DNA of 64,000 nt from Nordella sp. HKS 07 (GTDB lineage Bacteria; Pseudomonadota; Alphaproteobacteria; Rhizobiales; Aestuariivirgaceae): assembly GCF_011046735.1 (NCBI RefSeq), contig NZ_CP049258.1:496001-560000 (forward strand), written 5' to 3'. How positions within the stretch are numbered: position 1 is the stretch's first letter; each line of letters begins with the position of its first letter. The translations under genes and the position numbers were made by a program. The notes below the pieces were generated by a model. That model ran no database searches and was not told where the DNA came from. It saw only the letters and a program-made list of their open reading frames with translations. This document shows, piece after piece, positions 8,612-17,998 of the stretch.

Positions 8612-11600
8612 ATGAGTCACCTTCTGGATCGCATGAACTTCCTCACGACGCTGCGCAAGGACACATTCGCCCAGGGTCACGGACAGACGACGGTCGAAAG
8701 CCGTGACTGGGAGGACGCCTATCGCCGCCGCTGGCAGCACGACAAGATTGTGCGCTCGACACATGGCGTGAACTGCACCGGCTCCTGCTCGTGGAAGATC
8801 TACGTCAAATCGGGGATCGTCACCTGGGAGACGCAACAGACGGACTATCCGCGCACCCGGCCCGATCTACCGAACCACGAACCCCGCGGCTGCGCCCGTG
8901 GCGCCAGCTACAGCTGGTATCTCTACAGCGCCAACCGGGTGAAGACGCCGCTGATCCGCGGCCGGCTTATGAGGCTGTGGCGCGAGAAGCGCAGGACGAT
9001 GACCCCGATCGAAGCGTGGACGGCGATCCAGAACGATCCGGCGGCGCGCGCCAGCTACACGCGCATCCGCGGCAAGGGCGGCTTCGTGCGCGCGAGCTGG
9101 GACGAGGCGACCGAAATAGTGGCTGCCGCCAACGCCTATACGACGCGCAAATACGGGCCCGACCGGGTGTTCGGCTTTTCACCGATCCCGGCCATGTCGA
9201 TGGTCTCCTACGCCGCCGGCACGCGCTATCTGTCGCTGCTCGGTGGCACCTGCATGTCCTTCTACGACTGGTATTGCGACCTGCCGCCATCAAGCCCGCA
9301 GACCTGGGGCGAGCAGACGGACGTGCCGGAATCGGCCGACTGGTACAATGCCGGCTATCTGCTGCTCTGGGGCTCGAACGTGCCGCAGACACGCACGCCC
9401 GACGCGCATTTCTACACCGAGGCGCGTTACAAGGGCACCAAGAGCGCGGTCATCTGCCCGGACTATTCCGAAGCCGCCAAATTCGCCGATATATGGCTGA
9501 ACGCCAAGCAGGGAACTGACGCGGCACTCGGCATGGCCTTTGGCCATGTAATCCTTCGCGAATTCCACCTCGATCGCCAGGTGCCCTATTTCGAGGATTA
9601 TTGCCGCCGCTATTCCGACATGCCGATGCTGGTGCGCCTCGACCGGCAGGGCGAGCATCTGGTTCCCGGCCGGCAGTTGCGGGCTTCCGATTTCAACGAT
9701 TCTCTGGGAGAGCAAAACAATCCGGATTGGAAGACAGTTGGCATCGACGAAACATCCGGCGAGGTCGTGGTCCCCAACGGCTCTGTGGGCTTCCGCTGGG
9801 GCGAGACCGGCAAGTGGAATCTCGAACAGAAGGCCGGCAAGCGTGAGGTCCAGCTCAAGCTGAGCCTGATCCGTGAGCAGGATCATGACGAGGTGGCGGA
9901 CGTCGATTTTCCGTATTTCGGCGGTGCGGCGACAAATGGCTTTGCGGTGGACCGCCGCGGCGACGTGCTGTCCCGCAAATTGCCGGTAAAACGCCTTAAG
10001 CTCGCCGGCGGCGAAGAGGTCCTCGTCGCCACGGTCTTCGACCTTCTTTGCGCCAACTACAGCCTGGACCGGGGGCTGGGCGGCGAGCATGTCGCGCGCG
10101 ACTATGATGCCGACGTGCCGTTCACGCCGGCCTGGGCGGAGCGCATCACCGGCGTTCGCCGCGACAAGATCGTACAGGTCGCGCGGGAATTCGCCGCCAA
10201 CGCGGAAAAGACCAAGGGCCGGTCCATGGTGATCATCGGCGCCGCGATGAACCACTGGTTCCACATGGACATGAACTACCGGGCGGTCATCAACATGCTG
10301 GTGATGTGCGGCTGCGTCGGCCAGTCGGGTGGCGGCTGGGCGCACTATGTCGGACAGGAGAAGTTGCGGCCGCAGACTGGCTGGACCGCCCTCGCCTTCG
10401 CTCTCGACTGGGCGCGCCCGCCAAGGCACATGAACTCGACATCCGCCTTCTATGCCCACACCGATCAGTGGCGCTACGAGACGGTGACGGCACGCGAACT
10501 GCTTTCACCCACAGCACCCAAGGGCGACTGGGACCGGCTGAGCCTGATCGACTACAACATCCGCGCCGAGCGCATGGGCTGGTTGCCGTCGGCCCCGCAA
10601 TTGAAGACCAATCCGCTGGAGGTCGGCCGCGCGGCGAAAGCGGCGGGTGTCGACGCGAAGGACTATGTCGCCGAGCGCCTGAAGTCGGGGGCGCTGAAGA
10701 TGTCCTGCGAGGACCCGGACGCGCCGGAGAACTGGCCGCGCAACCTGTTCGTCTGGCGCTCCAACCTGCTCGGCTCCTCAGGCAAGGGACATGAATATTT
10801 CCTCAAGCACCTGCTCGGCGCCGACGACGGCGTGCAGGGCAAGGATCTCGGCGTGGAAGGCAGGGCCAAGCCGGTCGAGGCCGTGTGGCACGACCGGGCG
10901 CCCGAAGGGAAGCTCGACCTCCTGGTCACCATCGACTTCCGCATGTCCACCACCGCCGTCTATGCCGACATCGTCCTGCCGACGGCGAGTTGGTACGAAA
11001 AGGACGACCTGAATACGTCCGACATGCATCCGTTTATCCACCCGCTGCAAGCGGCCGTGGACCCGGCCTACGAATCGAAGACGGACTGGGAGATCTTCAA
11101 GGCCATCGCAAAGAAGTTCTCCGAGGTCGCGCCCGAGATCCTGGGCGTAGAGACGGATGTGGTGCAGTTGCCTCTCCAGCACGACAGCCCGGGCGAGATC
11201 GCTCAAGGGACAGTGCGCGACTGGAAGCGCAGCGAATGCGATCTGATCCCGGGCCGGACGGCTCCCTCCTATATCACTATCGAAAGGGATTATCCGAATG
11301 TCTACAAGCGCTTCACGGCGCTCGGACCGTTGATGGAGAAGTCGGGCAATGGCGGCAAGGGAATAGCCTGGGACACCAGGGACGAAGTGCATCACCTGAA
11401 GGCCCTGAACGGCACCGTGACCGAAACGGGGCCGACCAGGGGCATGGCCCGGATCGACACGGCGATCGACGCGGCCGAGGTGGTCCTGATGCTGGCACCG
11501 GAAACCAATGGCGAGGTCGCGGTCAAGGCTTGGGAGGCGCTCGCCAAGGCGACCGGTCGCGATCACAAGCATCTGGCGGAGGTGAAGGAAGACGAGAAGA

Positions 11601-12361
11601 TCCGCTTCCGCGACATCGCCGCCCAGCCGAGGAAAATCATCTCCTCGCCCACCTGGTCGGGAATCGAGAGCGAGGACGTCTGCTACAACGCCGGCTGGAC
11701 CAATGTGCACGAGTTGATCCCATGGCGCACGGTCTCGGGGCGGCAGCAGCTCTATCAGGATCATGAATGGATGCGCGCCTTTGGCGAAGGCTTCGTAACC
11801 TGGCGTCCGCCGGTGGACCTGAAGACCGTCGGCGAGGCGGCGACGAGGTCGCTCGCGGCCGGCGAGCCGCATGTCGTGCTGAACTTCCTCACCCCTCACC
11901 AGAAATGGGGCATCCATTCCACCTACACCGACAATCTTCTGATGCTGACCCTTAACCGAGGCGGACCGGTCGTCTGGATTTCCGAGGTTGACGCCAAGAA
12001 GGCGGGACTTGTCGACAACGATTGGGTCGAGGTCTTCAACAGCAACGGCGTCATTACCGCTCGCGCGGTCGTGAGCCAGCGGATGAAGGAAGGCTCGATG
12101 TTCATGTATCATGCGCAGGAGAAGATTGTGAACACGCCGGGCAGCCAGATCACCGGCAAGCGCGGCGGCATCCACAACTCGGTCACGCGCATCGTGCCCA
12201 AGCCGACGCACATGATCGGCGGCTACGCCCAACTCTCCTATGGCTTCAACTACTACGGCACGGTCGGCGCCAATCGCGACGAATTCGTGATCGTGCGCAA
12301 GATGTCGAAGGTCGACTGGCTCGACCGTCCCGCAACCCAAGTCCCGGAGGCAGCGGAATGA
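8612..12361 (+). CDS. narG: Respiratory nitrate reductase alpha subunit NarG
   Basis: This 1249-residue molybdenum bis-MGD catalytic subunit of the membrane-bound cytoplasm-facing nitrate reductase reduces nitrate to nitrite with quinol electrons. The N-terminal FS0 cluster ligands are present as His51, Cys55, Cys59 and Cys94 (HGVNCTGSC and RGCARG). The Mo ligand Asp219 lies in MSFYDWYCDLPP. The whole length aligns by eye with the E. coli enzyme. GGAAAGAG precedes the ATG, and the gap to narK is 16 bases. The TGA overlaps the narH ATG. There is no export signal beyond the usual N-terminal remnant, consistent with a cytoplasmic active site. Confidence 0.97.
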   Translation: MSHLLDRMNFLTTLRKDTFAQGHGQTTVESRDWEDAYRRRWQHDKIVRSTHGVNCTGSCSWKIYVKSGIVTWETQQTDYPRTRPDLPNHEPRGCARGASYSWYLYSANRVKTPLIRGRLMRLWREKRRTMTPIEAWTAIQNDPAARASYTRIRGKGGFVRASWDEATEIVAAANAYTTRKYGPDRVFGFSPIPAMSMVSYAAGTRYLSLLGGTCMSFYDWYCDLPPSSPQTWGEQTDVPESADWYNAGYLLLWGSNVPQTRTPDAHFYTEARYKGTKSAVICPDYSEAAKFADIWLNAKQGTDAALGMAFGHVILREFHLDRQVPYFEDYCRRYSDMPMLVRLDRQGEHLVPGRQLRASDFNDSLGEQNNPDWKTVGIDETSGEVVVPNGSVGFRWGETGKWNLEQKAGKREVQLKLSLIREQDHDEVADVDFPYFGGAATNGFAVDRRGDVLSRKLPVKRLKLAGGEEVLVATVFDLLCANYSLDRGLGGEHVARDYDADVPFTPAWAERITGVRRDKIVQVAREFAANAEKTKGRSMVIIGAAMNHWFHMDMNYRAVINMLVMCGCVGQSGGGWAHYVGQEKLRPQTGWTALAFALDWARPPRHMNSTSAFYAHTDQWRYETVTARELLSPTAPKGDWDRLSLIDYNIRAERMGWLPSAPQLKTNPLEVGRAAKAAGVDAKDYVAERLKSGALKMSCEDPDAPENWPRNLFVWRSNLLGSSGKGHEYFLKHLLGADDGVQGKDLGVEGRAKPVEAVWHDRAPEGKLDLLVTIDFRMSTTAVYADIVLPTASWYEKDDLNTSDMHPFIHPLQAAVDPAYESKTDWEIFKAIAKKFSEVAPEILGVETDVVQLPLQHDSPGEIAQGTVRDWKRSECDLIPGRTAPSYITIERDYPNVYKRFTALGPLMEKSGNGGKGIAWDTRDEVHHLKALNGTVTETGPTRGMARIDTAIDAAEVVLMLAPETNGEVAVKAWEALAKATGRDHKHLAEVKEDEKIRFRDIAAQPRKIISSPTWSGIESEDVCYNAGWTNVHELIPWRTVSGRQQLYQDHEWMRAFGEGFVTWRPPVDLKTVGEAATRSLAAGEPHVVLNFLTPHQKWGIHSTYTDNLLMLTLNRGGPVVWISEVDAKKAGLVDNDWVEVFNSNGVITARAVVSQRMKEGSMFMYHAQEKIVNTPGSQITGKRGGIHNSVTRIVPKPTHMIGGYAQLSYGFNYYGTVGANRDEFVIVRKMSKVDWLDRPATQVPEAAE

Positions 12362-13878
12362 AAGTGCGTGCTCAGATCGGTATGGTTCTCAACCTCGACA
12401 AGTGCATCGGGTGCCATACCTGCTCCGTTACCTGCAAGAATGTCTGGACCAGCCGCGAAGGCGTCGAATACGCCTGGTTCAACAATGTCGAGACGAAGCC
12501 CGGCATCGGCTATCCGAAGGACTGGGAGAACCAGAAGCGCTGGAAGGGCGGCTGGACGCGGACGAGATCGGGCGCGTTGCAGCCGAGGCAAGGTGGCAAA
12601 TGGCGCATCCTGGCGAACATCTTCGCCAATCCGGATCTGCCCGAGATCGATGACTTCTACGAGCCGTTCGACTTCGACTACGACCATCTGAAATCTGCCC
12701 CCGAAATGGAGGCGTTCCCGTCCGCGCGCCCGCGCTCGAAGATTTCAGGCGAGCGGATGGAGAAGATCGAGTGGGGTCCGAACTGGGAGGAAATCCTGGG
12801 CGGCGAATTCGCGAAACGCTCGAAGGACTACAATTTCGAGGGCGTACAGAAGGAGATCTACGGGCAGTACGAGAATACCTTCATGATGTACCTGCCGCGG
12901 CTGTGCGAACACTGTCTCAATCCCGCCTGCGTCGCTTCCTGTCCCTCTGGCGCGATCTACAAGCGCGAGGATGACGGCGTGGTTCTGATCGATCAGGAGA
13001 AGTGCCGTGGCTGGCGCATGTGCGTCTCGGGCTGCCCTTACAAGAAGATCTATTACAACTGGTCGACGGGCAAATCCGAAAAATGCACATTGTGCTATCC
13101 GCGCCTGGAGAGCGGCCAGCCGACGGTCTGTTCGGAGACCTGCGTGGGCCGCATCCGCTATCTCGGCGTGATGCTCTACGATGCGGACCGCATCGCCGAG
13201 GCGGCGGCCGTCGAGAACGAGAAGGATCTCTATGACGCGCAACTCGGCGTCTTCCTCGATCCGAACGATCAGGAAGTCGTCGCCGCCGCGCGTGCCGAAG
13301 GCATCCCCGAGGATTGGATCAAGGGCGCCCGGAACTCGCCGATCTGGAAGATGGCAATGGAGTGGAAGATCGCCTTCCCGCTGCATCCCGAATACCGCAC
13401 CCTGCCGATGGTCTGGTACGTCCCGCCGCTCTCGCCGATCCAGAACGCGGTGGAAGCCGGACGGATCGCCGCGCAGGACGACATGCCGGATGTCCACTCC
13501 TTGCGCATTCCGGTGCGCTATCTCGCCAACATGCTGACGGCCGGGGACGAAGCGCCTGTCGTCTCGGCACTGGAGCGCATGCTGGCCATGCGCGCCTATA
13601 TGCGCTCGAAGTCGGTCGACGGAGTCATAAACCTCGGTGTGGCCAAGCGTGTCGGACTGACGCCGCAGCAGATCGACCAGATGTACCAGCTGCTCGCCAT
13701 CGCCAATTACGAGGATCGCTTCGTCATCCCGACCACCCATCGCGAGCTGGTCGAGGACGCCTACGACCTCAAGGGCGGGTGCGGCTTTACCGACGGCAAC
13801 GGCTGCTCCACAGGCCATTCGCGCACCTCGCTTTTCGGTGGAAAGAAGTTCCGCAGCCCGCAGGAGTTCATCGCATGA
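12358..13878 (+). CDS. narH: Respiratory nitrate reductase beta subunit NarH
   Basis: This 506-residue iron-sulfur subunit passes electrons from NarI haem to NarG. Four cysteine groups are visible: Cys16/19/22/26, Cys183/186/191/195, Cys216/Trp219/Cys222/Cys226 and Cys243/246/258/262. Trp219 in CRGWRMC replaces the cysteine that would complete a cubane. This is the known reason one NarH centre is [3Fe-4S]. The start ATG at 12358 overlaps the narG stop (ATGA) with CGGAGG upstream. An upstream extension of the frame would lie inside narG. It ends overlapping the narJ start. Confidence 0.97.
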   Translation: MKVRAQIGMVLNLDKCIGCHTCSVTCKNVWTSREGVEYAWFNNVETKPGIGYPKDWENQKRWKGGWTRTRSGALQPRQGGKWRILANIFANPDLPEIDDFYEPFDFDYDHLKSAPEMEAFPSARPRSKISGERMEKIEWGPNWEEILGGEFAKRSKDYNFEGVQKEIYGQYENTFMMYLPRLCEHCLNPACVASCPSGAIYKREDDGVVLIDQEKCRGWRMCVSGCPYKKIYYNWSTGKSEKCTLCYPRLESGQPTVCSETCVGRIRYLGVMLYDADRIAEAAAVENEKDLYDAQLGVFLDPNDQEVVAAARAEGIPEDWIKGARNSPIWKMAMEWKIAFPLHPEYRTLPMVWYVPPLSPIQNAVEAGRIAAQDDMPDVHSLRIPVRYLANMLTAGDEAPVVSALERMLAMRAYMRSKSVDGVINLGVAKRVGLTPQQIDQMYQLLAIANYEDRFVIPTTHRELVEDAYDLKGGCGFTDGNGCSTGHSRTSLFGGKKFRSPQEFIA

Positions 13879-14561
13879 AAACGTTAAAGGCTCTTTCGGC
13901 GCTGCTGAGTTATCCGAGTGATGAGCTGCAGCAGGCAATTCCAACGATTAGGATCATTCTCTCCGAAGGCGTGCTGTCTGCGTCCGTCGTGAGAGTTCTC
14001 GAGCCGCTGCTCTCTTCCCTCGAGACGGGCGATCTCTATGATCTGCAGGAGCGCTACGTGCTCCTGTTCGACCGCTCGCGGACGCTGTCGCTGAACCTCT
14101 TCGAACATGTCCATGGCGAGAGCCGCGACCGCGGCGGCGCCATGGTCGATCTGCTCGAAACCTATCGCGCCGGCGGCTTCGAGCTGGCCGGCTCGGAATT
14201 GCCGGACCATTTGCCGGTGCTTCTCGAATTCCTCTCGACCCGGCCGCGCGACGAGGCGCAGTCGATGCTCGCCGATGCCGGCCATATCCTCGTCGCGCTG
14301 GCCGAGCGGCTGGCTCGCCGTGAATCGACCTATGCCGCCCTTCTCGACGCGCTGGTGTCTTTCGCCGTGGCGGACGCGGCGACCGAGGAGGCACAGGCCC
14401 TGCTGTCACAACAAGACGACAATCCTGAGGATCTGCCCGCCCTCGATGCAGTCTGGGAGGAGGCGCAGGTTACCTTCGGTCCCGATCCGAATGCCGGTTG
14501 TCCGGTCAGCCGGGACATTCTCGCCCGCATGGGATCGGCGCCCGCGCCGGTCGGACAATGA
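13875..14561 (+). CDS. narJ: Nitrate reductase assembly chaperone NarJ
   Basis: This 228-residue all-helical TorD/NarJ-type chaperone binds apo-NarG and holds it until the molybdenum cofactor is inserted. It is not part of the final enzyme. Family marks are LSALLSYPSDELQQAI at the start and the FEHVHGESRDRGGAMVDL segment around residues 77-95, which contains the highly conserved H-x-H-G-E-S-R-D-R-G-x-A-M motif. The start is fixed by the ATGA overlap with narH. It follows the canonical narGHJI order. Confidence 0.95.
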   Translation: MKTLKALSALLSYPSDELQQAIPTIRIILSEGVLSASVVRVLEPLLSSLETGDLYDLQERYVLLFDRSRTLSLNLFEHVHGESRDRGGAMVDLLETYRAGGFELAGSELPDHLPVLLEFLSTRPRDEAQSMLADAGHILVALAERLARRESTYAALLDALVSFAVADAATEEAQALLSQQDDNPEDLPALDAVWEEAQVTFGPDPNAGCPVSRDILARMGSAPAPVGQ

Positions 14562-14574
14562 ACGGGAGATCGCG

Positions 14575-15306
14575 ATGAACTATATTCTCTTCGGCATCTA
14601 TCCCTATATCGCCATCACAGTGATGGTGATCGCGAGCATCGCCCGCTATGAACGCGACCCCTTCACATGGAAATCCAAGTCGAGCCAGCTTCTACGCAAG
14701 AAGCAGTTTATCGCCGGGTCGGTTCTCTTCCACGTGGGCGTGCTGATGATCTTTGCCGGACATCTGGTCGGACTTCTGACCCCGATCCAGATCTTCGACA
14801 TGCTGGGCATCGGCCATGGGACGAAACAGCTCCTCGCCATCGTGGCCGGCGGCGTAGCGGGGATCATGGCGCTGGTGGGCGGCGCGCTGCTGTTGCACAG
14901 GCGGCTGTTCGATCCGCGCATTCGCGCCAATTCCACTCTGGCCGATACCGGCATCATGGTGCTCCTGATGGCGCAATTGTTGCTCGGATTGATGACGATC
15001 GTCGTTTCGCTGGGCCATCTCGATGGCGCGGAGATGGTCAAGTTCATGAGCTGGGCGCAGGGCATCATCTACTTGCGCGCCGGAGCGGCGGATCACATCG
15101 CGGACGTGCATTGGCTCTTCAAGGCGCATATCCTTCTCGGCCTCACCATATTCCTGCTGTTCCCCTTCACCCGGCTCGTCCACATGTTCTCGGCCCCGGT
15201 GCGCTATCTGTGGCGGCCGGGCTACCAGATCGTGCGGTCGCGGCGCGGCGCAAAAACGGCCGGAATGACGCCTCTGCGCCGGCCAAGACAAGAGCCGGCG
15301 GAGTGA
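14575..15306 (+). CDS. narI: Respiratory nitrate reductase gamma subunit NarI
   Basis: This 243-residue dihaem cytochrome b membrane anchor oxidises quinol and feeds NarH. It has five predicted membrane helices. The haem ligands correspond to His53 and His63 (LFHVGVLMIFAGH) and His185 and His203 (FKAH, RLVH), at spacings matching E. coli NarI. CGGGAG precedes the ATG by 7 bases, and the gap from narJ is 13 bases. The C-terminal tail is longer and basic (RSRRGAKTAG). It completes the narGHJI enzyme. Confidence 0.96.
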   Translation: MNYILFGIYPYIAITVMVIASIARYERDPFTWKSKSSQLLRKKQFIAGSVLFHVGVLMIFAGHLVGLLTPIQIFDMLGIGHGTKQLLAIVAGGVAGIMALVGGALLLHRRLFDPRIRANSTLADTGIMVLLMAQLLLGLMTIVVSLGHLDGAEMVKFMSWAQGIIYLRAGAADHIADVHWLFKAHILLGLTIFLLFPFTRLVHMFSAPVRYLWRPGYQIVRSRRGAKTAGMTPLRRPRQEPAE

Positions 15307-15311
15307 CGATC

Positions 15312-16151
15312 ATGGAACTTCATCTGAAACGCAGCCCGCCGCCGGTGCCCGTCACCGTCAACGGCGTTGTCATCCCCGCCGCGGCGATCGCCGCCGAGGC
15401 GCAGAACCATCCAGTGCCGAAGGGAAGGCCCGGCTGGGCATGGGGAGCAGCGGCGAGAGCGCTGGCCCTGCGCGAGGTATTGTTGCAGGAAGCGAAAGCA
15501 TGCCGGATCGCCCCTGCTCCGATGGAGCTCGTCGCGGGGCAATGGGAGACTGAAGAGGAGTCGCTGATCCGCCAGCTTCTCGAAAGCGTCATTGTCCCGC
15601 CTGCGGCCAATGAGATGAGGTTGCGCTCGATCTACGAAAATGCGCCTGACCGTTTTCGCGGACCTTCCCTGTTCGAGGCGGCGCATATTCTCTTCGCGGC
15701 ACCTCCCGGGGACGCCACCGCCCGGGCTACTGCCCAGGCACGCGCCGCGAAGGTTCTCATGGAGCTGCGATCCGCTCCACACCGCTTCGCCGCGCTGGCC
15801 GCCGACCACAGCGACTGCCCGTCCAGGACCAATGGCGGTCATCTCGGACAGCTTGCTTCGGGTGACACCGTGACGGAGTTCGAAACGGCTCTCATCGGCA
15901 TGGAGGAAGGTGCTATCTCCGAGGAGCCCGTCGAGAGCCGCTACGGCTTCCACCTGATTCGCCTGGATGCACGGGCGCTCGGCGAAGTGCTCCCTTTCGC
16001 GGCCGTTCTGCCCCGGCTGCGTGAGGCGCAGGAGAAGACCGACTGGGTGCGTGCCAGCCGTGCCTATGTCGAGCAACTGGCGGCACGGGCCCACGTGACC
16101 GGCATAGACCTGGCAGAGGCTCCCTGGACCGAGGTGAAAAAAACCGCATGA
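15312..16151 (+). CDS. Parvulin-type peptidyl-prolyl isomerase (NifM-like) of the nar operon
   Basis: This 279-residue protein has no signal peptide, so it should act in the cytoplasm. Residues 1-110 are helical with a SurA/NifM-like N-terminal arm. Residues 118-220 form a parvulin domain, with AAHILF, a Cys in DHSDCPSRTNGGHLG and the closing SRYGFHLIRL motif. Parvulins of this type follow narI in many alpha- and betaproteobacteria and resemble NifM, which helps fold the nitrogenase iron protein. By analogy this one may help fold a nitrate reductase subunit. It starts 5 bases after narI and overlaps moeA by ATGA. Confidence 0.87.
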   Translation: MELHLKRSPPPVPVTVNGVVIPAAAIAAEAQNHPVPKGRPGWAWGAAARALALREVLLQEAKACRIAPAPMELVAGQWETEEESLIRQLLESVIVPPAANEMRLRSIYENAPDRFRGPSLFEAAHILFAAPPGDATARATAQARAAKVLMELRSAPHRFAALAADHSDCPSRTNGGHLGQLASGDTVTEFETALIGMEEGAISEEPVESRYGFHLIRLDARALGEVLPFAAVLPRLREAQEKTDWVRASRAYVEQLAARAHVTGIDLAEAPWTEVKKTA

Positions 16152-17443
16152 GCGCATCTCAGGCCTTATCTGACCTCTTCTATTGCGGCTGCGATACCGA
16201 GCCGGACTCTGACGGGTTGATTTCCATTGATGCCGCCCTCCGCACGGGTCTGTTCCTTGCTCGGCCGGTGCAGGAGGTGGAGCGCCTGCCGCTCGACCAG
16301 GCGCATGGACGGGTGCTGGCAGAAGCGCTGCGGTCTGGCGTGGCGCTGCCGCACTTCGACAACTCGGCGATGGACGGCTATGCGATCCGGTCCGCCGACC
16401 TCTTGGGCGAGGGCCCATGGCGGCTGCCCATCGCCGGTCGTGTCGCGGCAGGCGACGCAGGTGATGCGGCGCCACCGGCCGGCACGGCCCTTCGGATCTT
16501 CACCGGCGCTCCAATCCCGCCCGGCTGCGATGCCGTGATCATGCAGGAAATGGCGCGGTCGCAGGGGCGTATCATTCAGATCGACCGGCGTCCTGAGCGT
16601 GGCGAGAATATCAGACGTGCCGGCGAGGACCTCGTTGTAGGCGCAGAGCTCCTGCCGGCGGGGCGCCGCATTGGACCGCGCGCGGCGGCACTGCTTGCCG
16701 CGACGGGCTGCGGCGAGGTCGCCGTCAGGCGTCGCATCAGAGTTGCATTCTTCAGCACCGGATCCGAACTGCGTTCTCCTGGTGCGCCGCTCTCCCGCGG
16801 ACAGATCTGGAATGCCAATCGCTATCATCTCGCGGGCTCTCTCGACCTTCCCTGGGTGGAACGGCGGGATATGGGCAATGTCCCGGACAAGCCGGATCTC
16901 TTGCTGCAGGCATTGAAACAGGCGGCCCGCGATGCCGATATCGTCGTCACCACCGGGGGCGTATCGGTTGGTGAGGAGGATCATATGCCGGCGATGCTGC
17001 ACGCCGCGGGCGGCAGGGCATATGCCATGAAGGTGGCGATAAAGCCCGGCAAACCGCTGATTATTGGTTGCATCGGCGGCGCGATCTATCTCGGCCTTCC
17101 CGGCAATCCGGTCTCGGCCTTCGTCACATGGCGTGTGATCGGGGCCCGCATCGCGGAAGCCTTAGCGGGGATCAGTGAAGGAGGTCCACGCCGCATCATC
17201 GTGCGTGCAGGCTTCGAGCGCTTCCGGCGTGCGGGACGTTGCGAGTTCTTGCCGGCCCGACTGGGCGGCTATGACGGCCACGGAACACGAATAGCGGAAA
17301 TTGTCACAGCAACGGTTTCGCACCGGGTGGCCTTGCTGGCGCAGGCCGACGGCTTGTTGTTGATCCCGGCCGAGACCGAACGGATATCGCGCGGCGACAT
17401 GCTGGAATTCGAGCCGTTCTGGGATGAAACAACAAAGGGCTAA
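16148..17443 (+). CDS. moeA: Molybdopterin molybdenumtransferase MoeA
   Basis: This 431-residue enzyme inserts molybdate into adenylylated molybdopterin to give the molybdenum cofactor that NarG needs. Recognised motifs are LPHFDNSAMDGYA near residue 75, TTGGVSVGEEDHM in the molybdopterin-binding domain and YLGLPGNPVSAFVTW. The first 20 residues form an extension with a Cys-Gly-Cys (residues 13-15). It is coupled to the isomerase gene by ATGA overlap, placing cofactor maturation in the same transcript as the apoenzyme. Confidence 0.95.
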   Translation: MSASQALSDLFYCGCDTEPDSDGLISIDAALRTGLFLARPVQEVERLPLDQAHGRVLAEALRSGVALPHFDNSAMDGYAIRSADLLGEGPWRLPIAGRVAAGDAGDAAPPAGTALRIFTGAPIPPGCDAVIMQEMARSQGRIIQIDRRPERGENIRRAGEDLVVGAELLPAGRRIGPRAAALLAATGCGEVAVRRRIRVAFFSTGSELRSPGAPLSRGQIWNANRYHLAGSLDLPWVERRDMGNVPDKPDLLLQALKQAARDADIVVTTGGVSVGEEDHMPAMLHAAGGRAYAMKVAIKPGKPLIIGCIGGAIYLGLPGNPVSAFVTWRVIGARIAEALAGISEGGPRRIIVRAGFERFRRAGRCEFLPARLGGYDGHGTRIAEIVTATVSHRVALLAQADGLLLIPAETERISRGDMLEFEPFWDETTKG

Positions 17444-17446
17444 GTC

Positions 17447-17998
17447 ATGATTGAGCTGGGATATGTCATATTGCCGGGTCGGGGCTGCGTCGACCTTTTG
17501 CTCGCCGACGTCGTAAAGCACCTCGAAGCATATGGTGTCGCCCTCGCGGGAACCGTGCAGACGAATGAACAGCGCAATGATCGCGCGTTGTGCGATATGG
17601 ACTTGCGCCTGTTGCCTGACGGGCCGGTGGTCCGTATCAGCGTCGATCGCGGCCCTGAAGCTCGCGGCTGCCGGCTGGATGCGGGCGTATTGGAGCAATC
17701 GGCGCTATGGGTTTCCGAAGCCATTCAAAGGGCCGAGCTCCTGGTCGTGAACAAATTCGGCAAGCAGGAGGCCGAGGGCAAGGGCCTCAGAGGAGCGATC
17801 TGCGAGGCTCTCGACCTGGGCCTGCCGGTGCTCGTCGGCGTCAACGGGCTAAATCTGCCGGCTTTCCTTGAATTCGCGGATGGCATGGCCACCAGCCTGA
17901 CGCCCGATGCCGGCGTCATCACCGACTGGTGCCTCCAGGCTGAGCGGCGCCGGCCCGAACAGATATGTCAGCTCTCGAGCCCGATCAGCGCGTCATAG
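17447..17998 (+). CDS. DUF2478-like protein beside moeA
   Basis: This 183-residue protein starts 3 bases after the moeA stop. The fold looks like a small alpha/beta nucleotide-binding protein: strand YVILPGRGC, helix, [11 protein letters not shown], then CDMDLRLLP and a C-terminal [10 protein letters not shown] strand. That order resembles MobB/THEP1-type P-loop proteins, but the loop PGRGCVD lacks the Gly-Lys-Ser/Thr of a working Walker A. DUF2478 proteins are often found beside molybdenum genes and have no proven role. Its stop overlaps the 3' end of cysA by 31 bases, so nar/moe and cys transcripts converge here. Confidence 0.7.
   Translation: MIELGYVILPGRGCVDLLLADVVKHLEAYGVALAGTVQTNEQRNDRALCDMDLRLLPDGPVVRISVDRGPEARGCRLDAGVLEQSALWVSEAIQRAELLVVNKFGKQEAEGKGLRGAICEALDLGLPVLVGVNGLNLPAFLEFADGMATSLTPDAGVITDWCLQAERRRPEQICQLSSPISAS

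Noticed and set aside
10778-12340. 520-codon minus-strand frame opposite narG
   Set aside because: narG is unmistakable on the plus strand; the antisense translation has no family resemblance.
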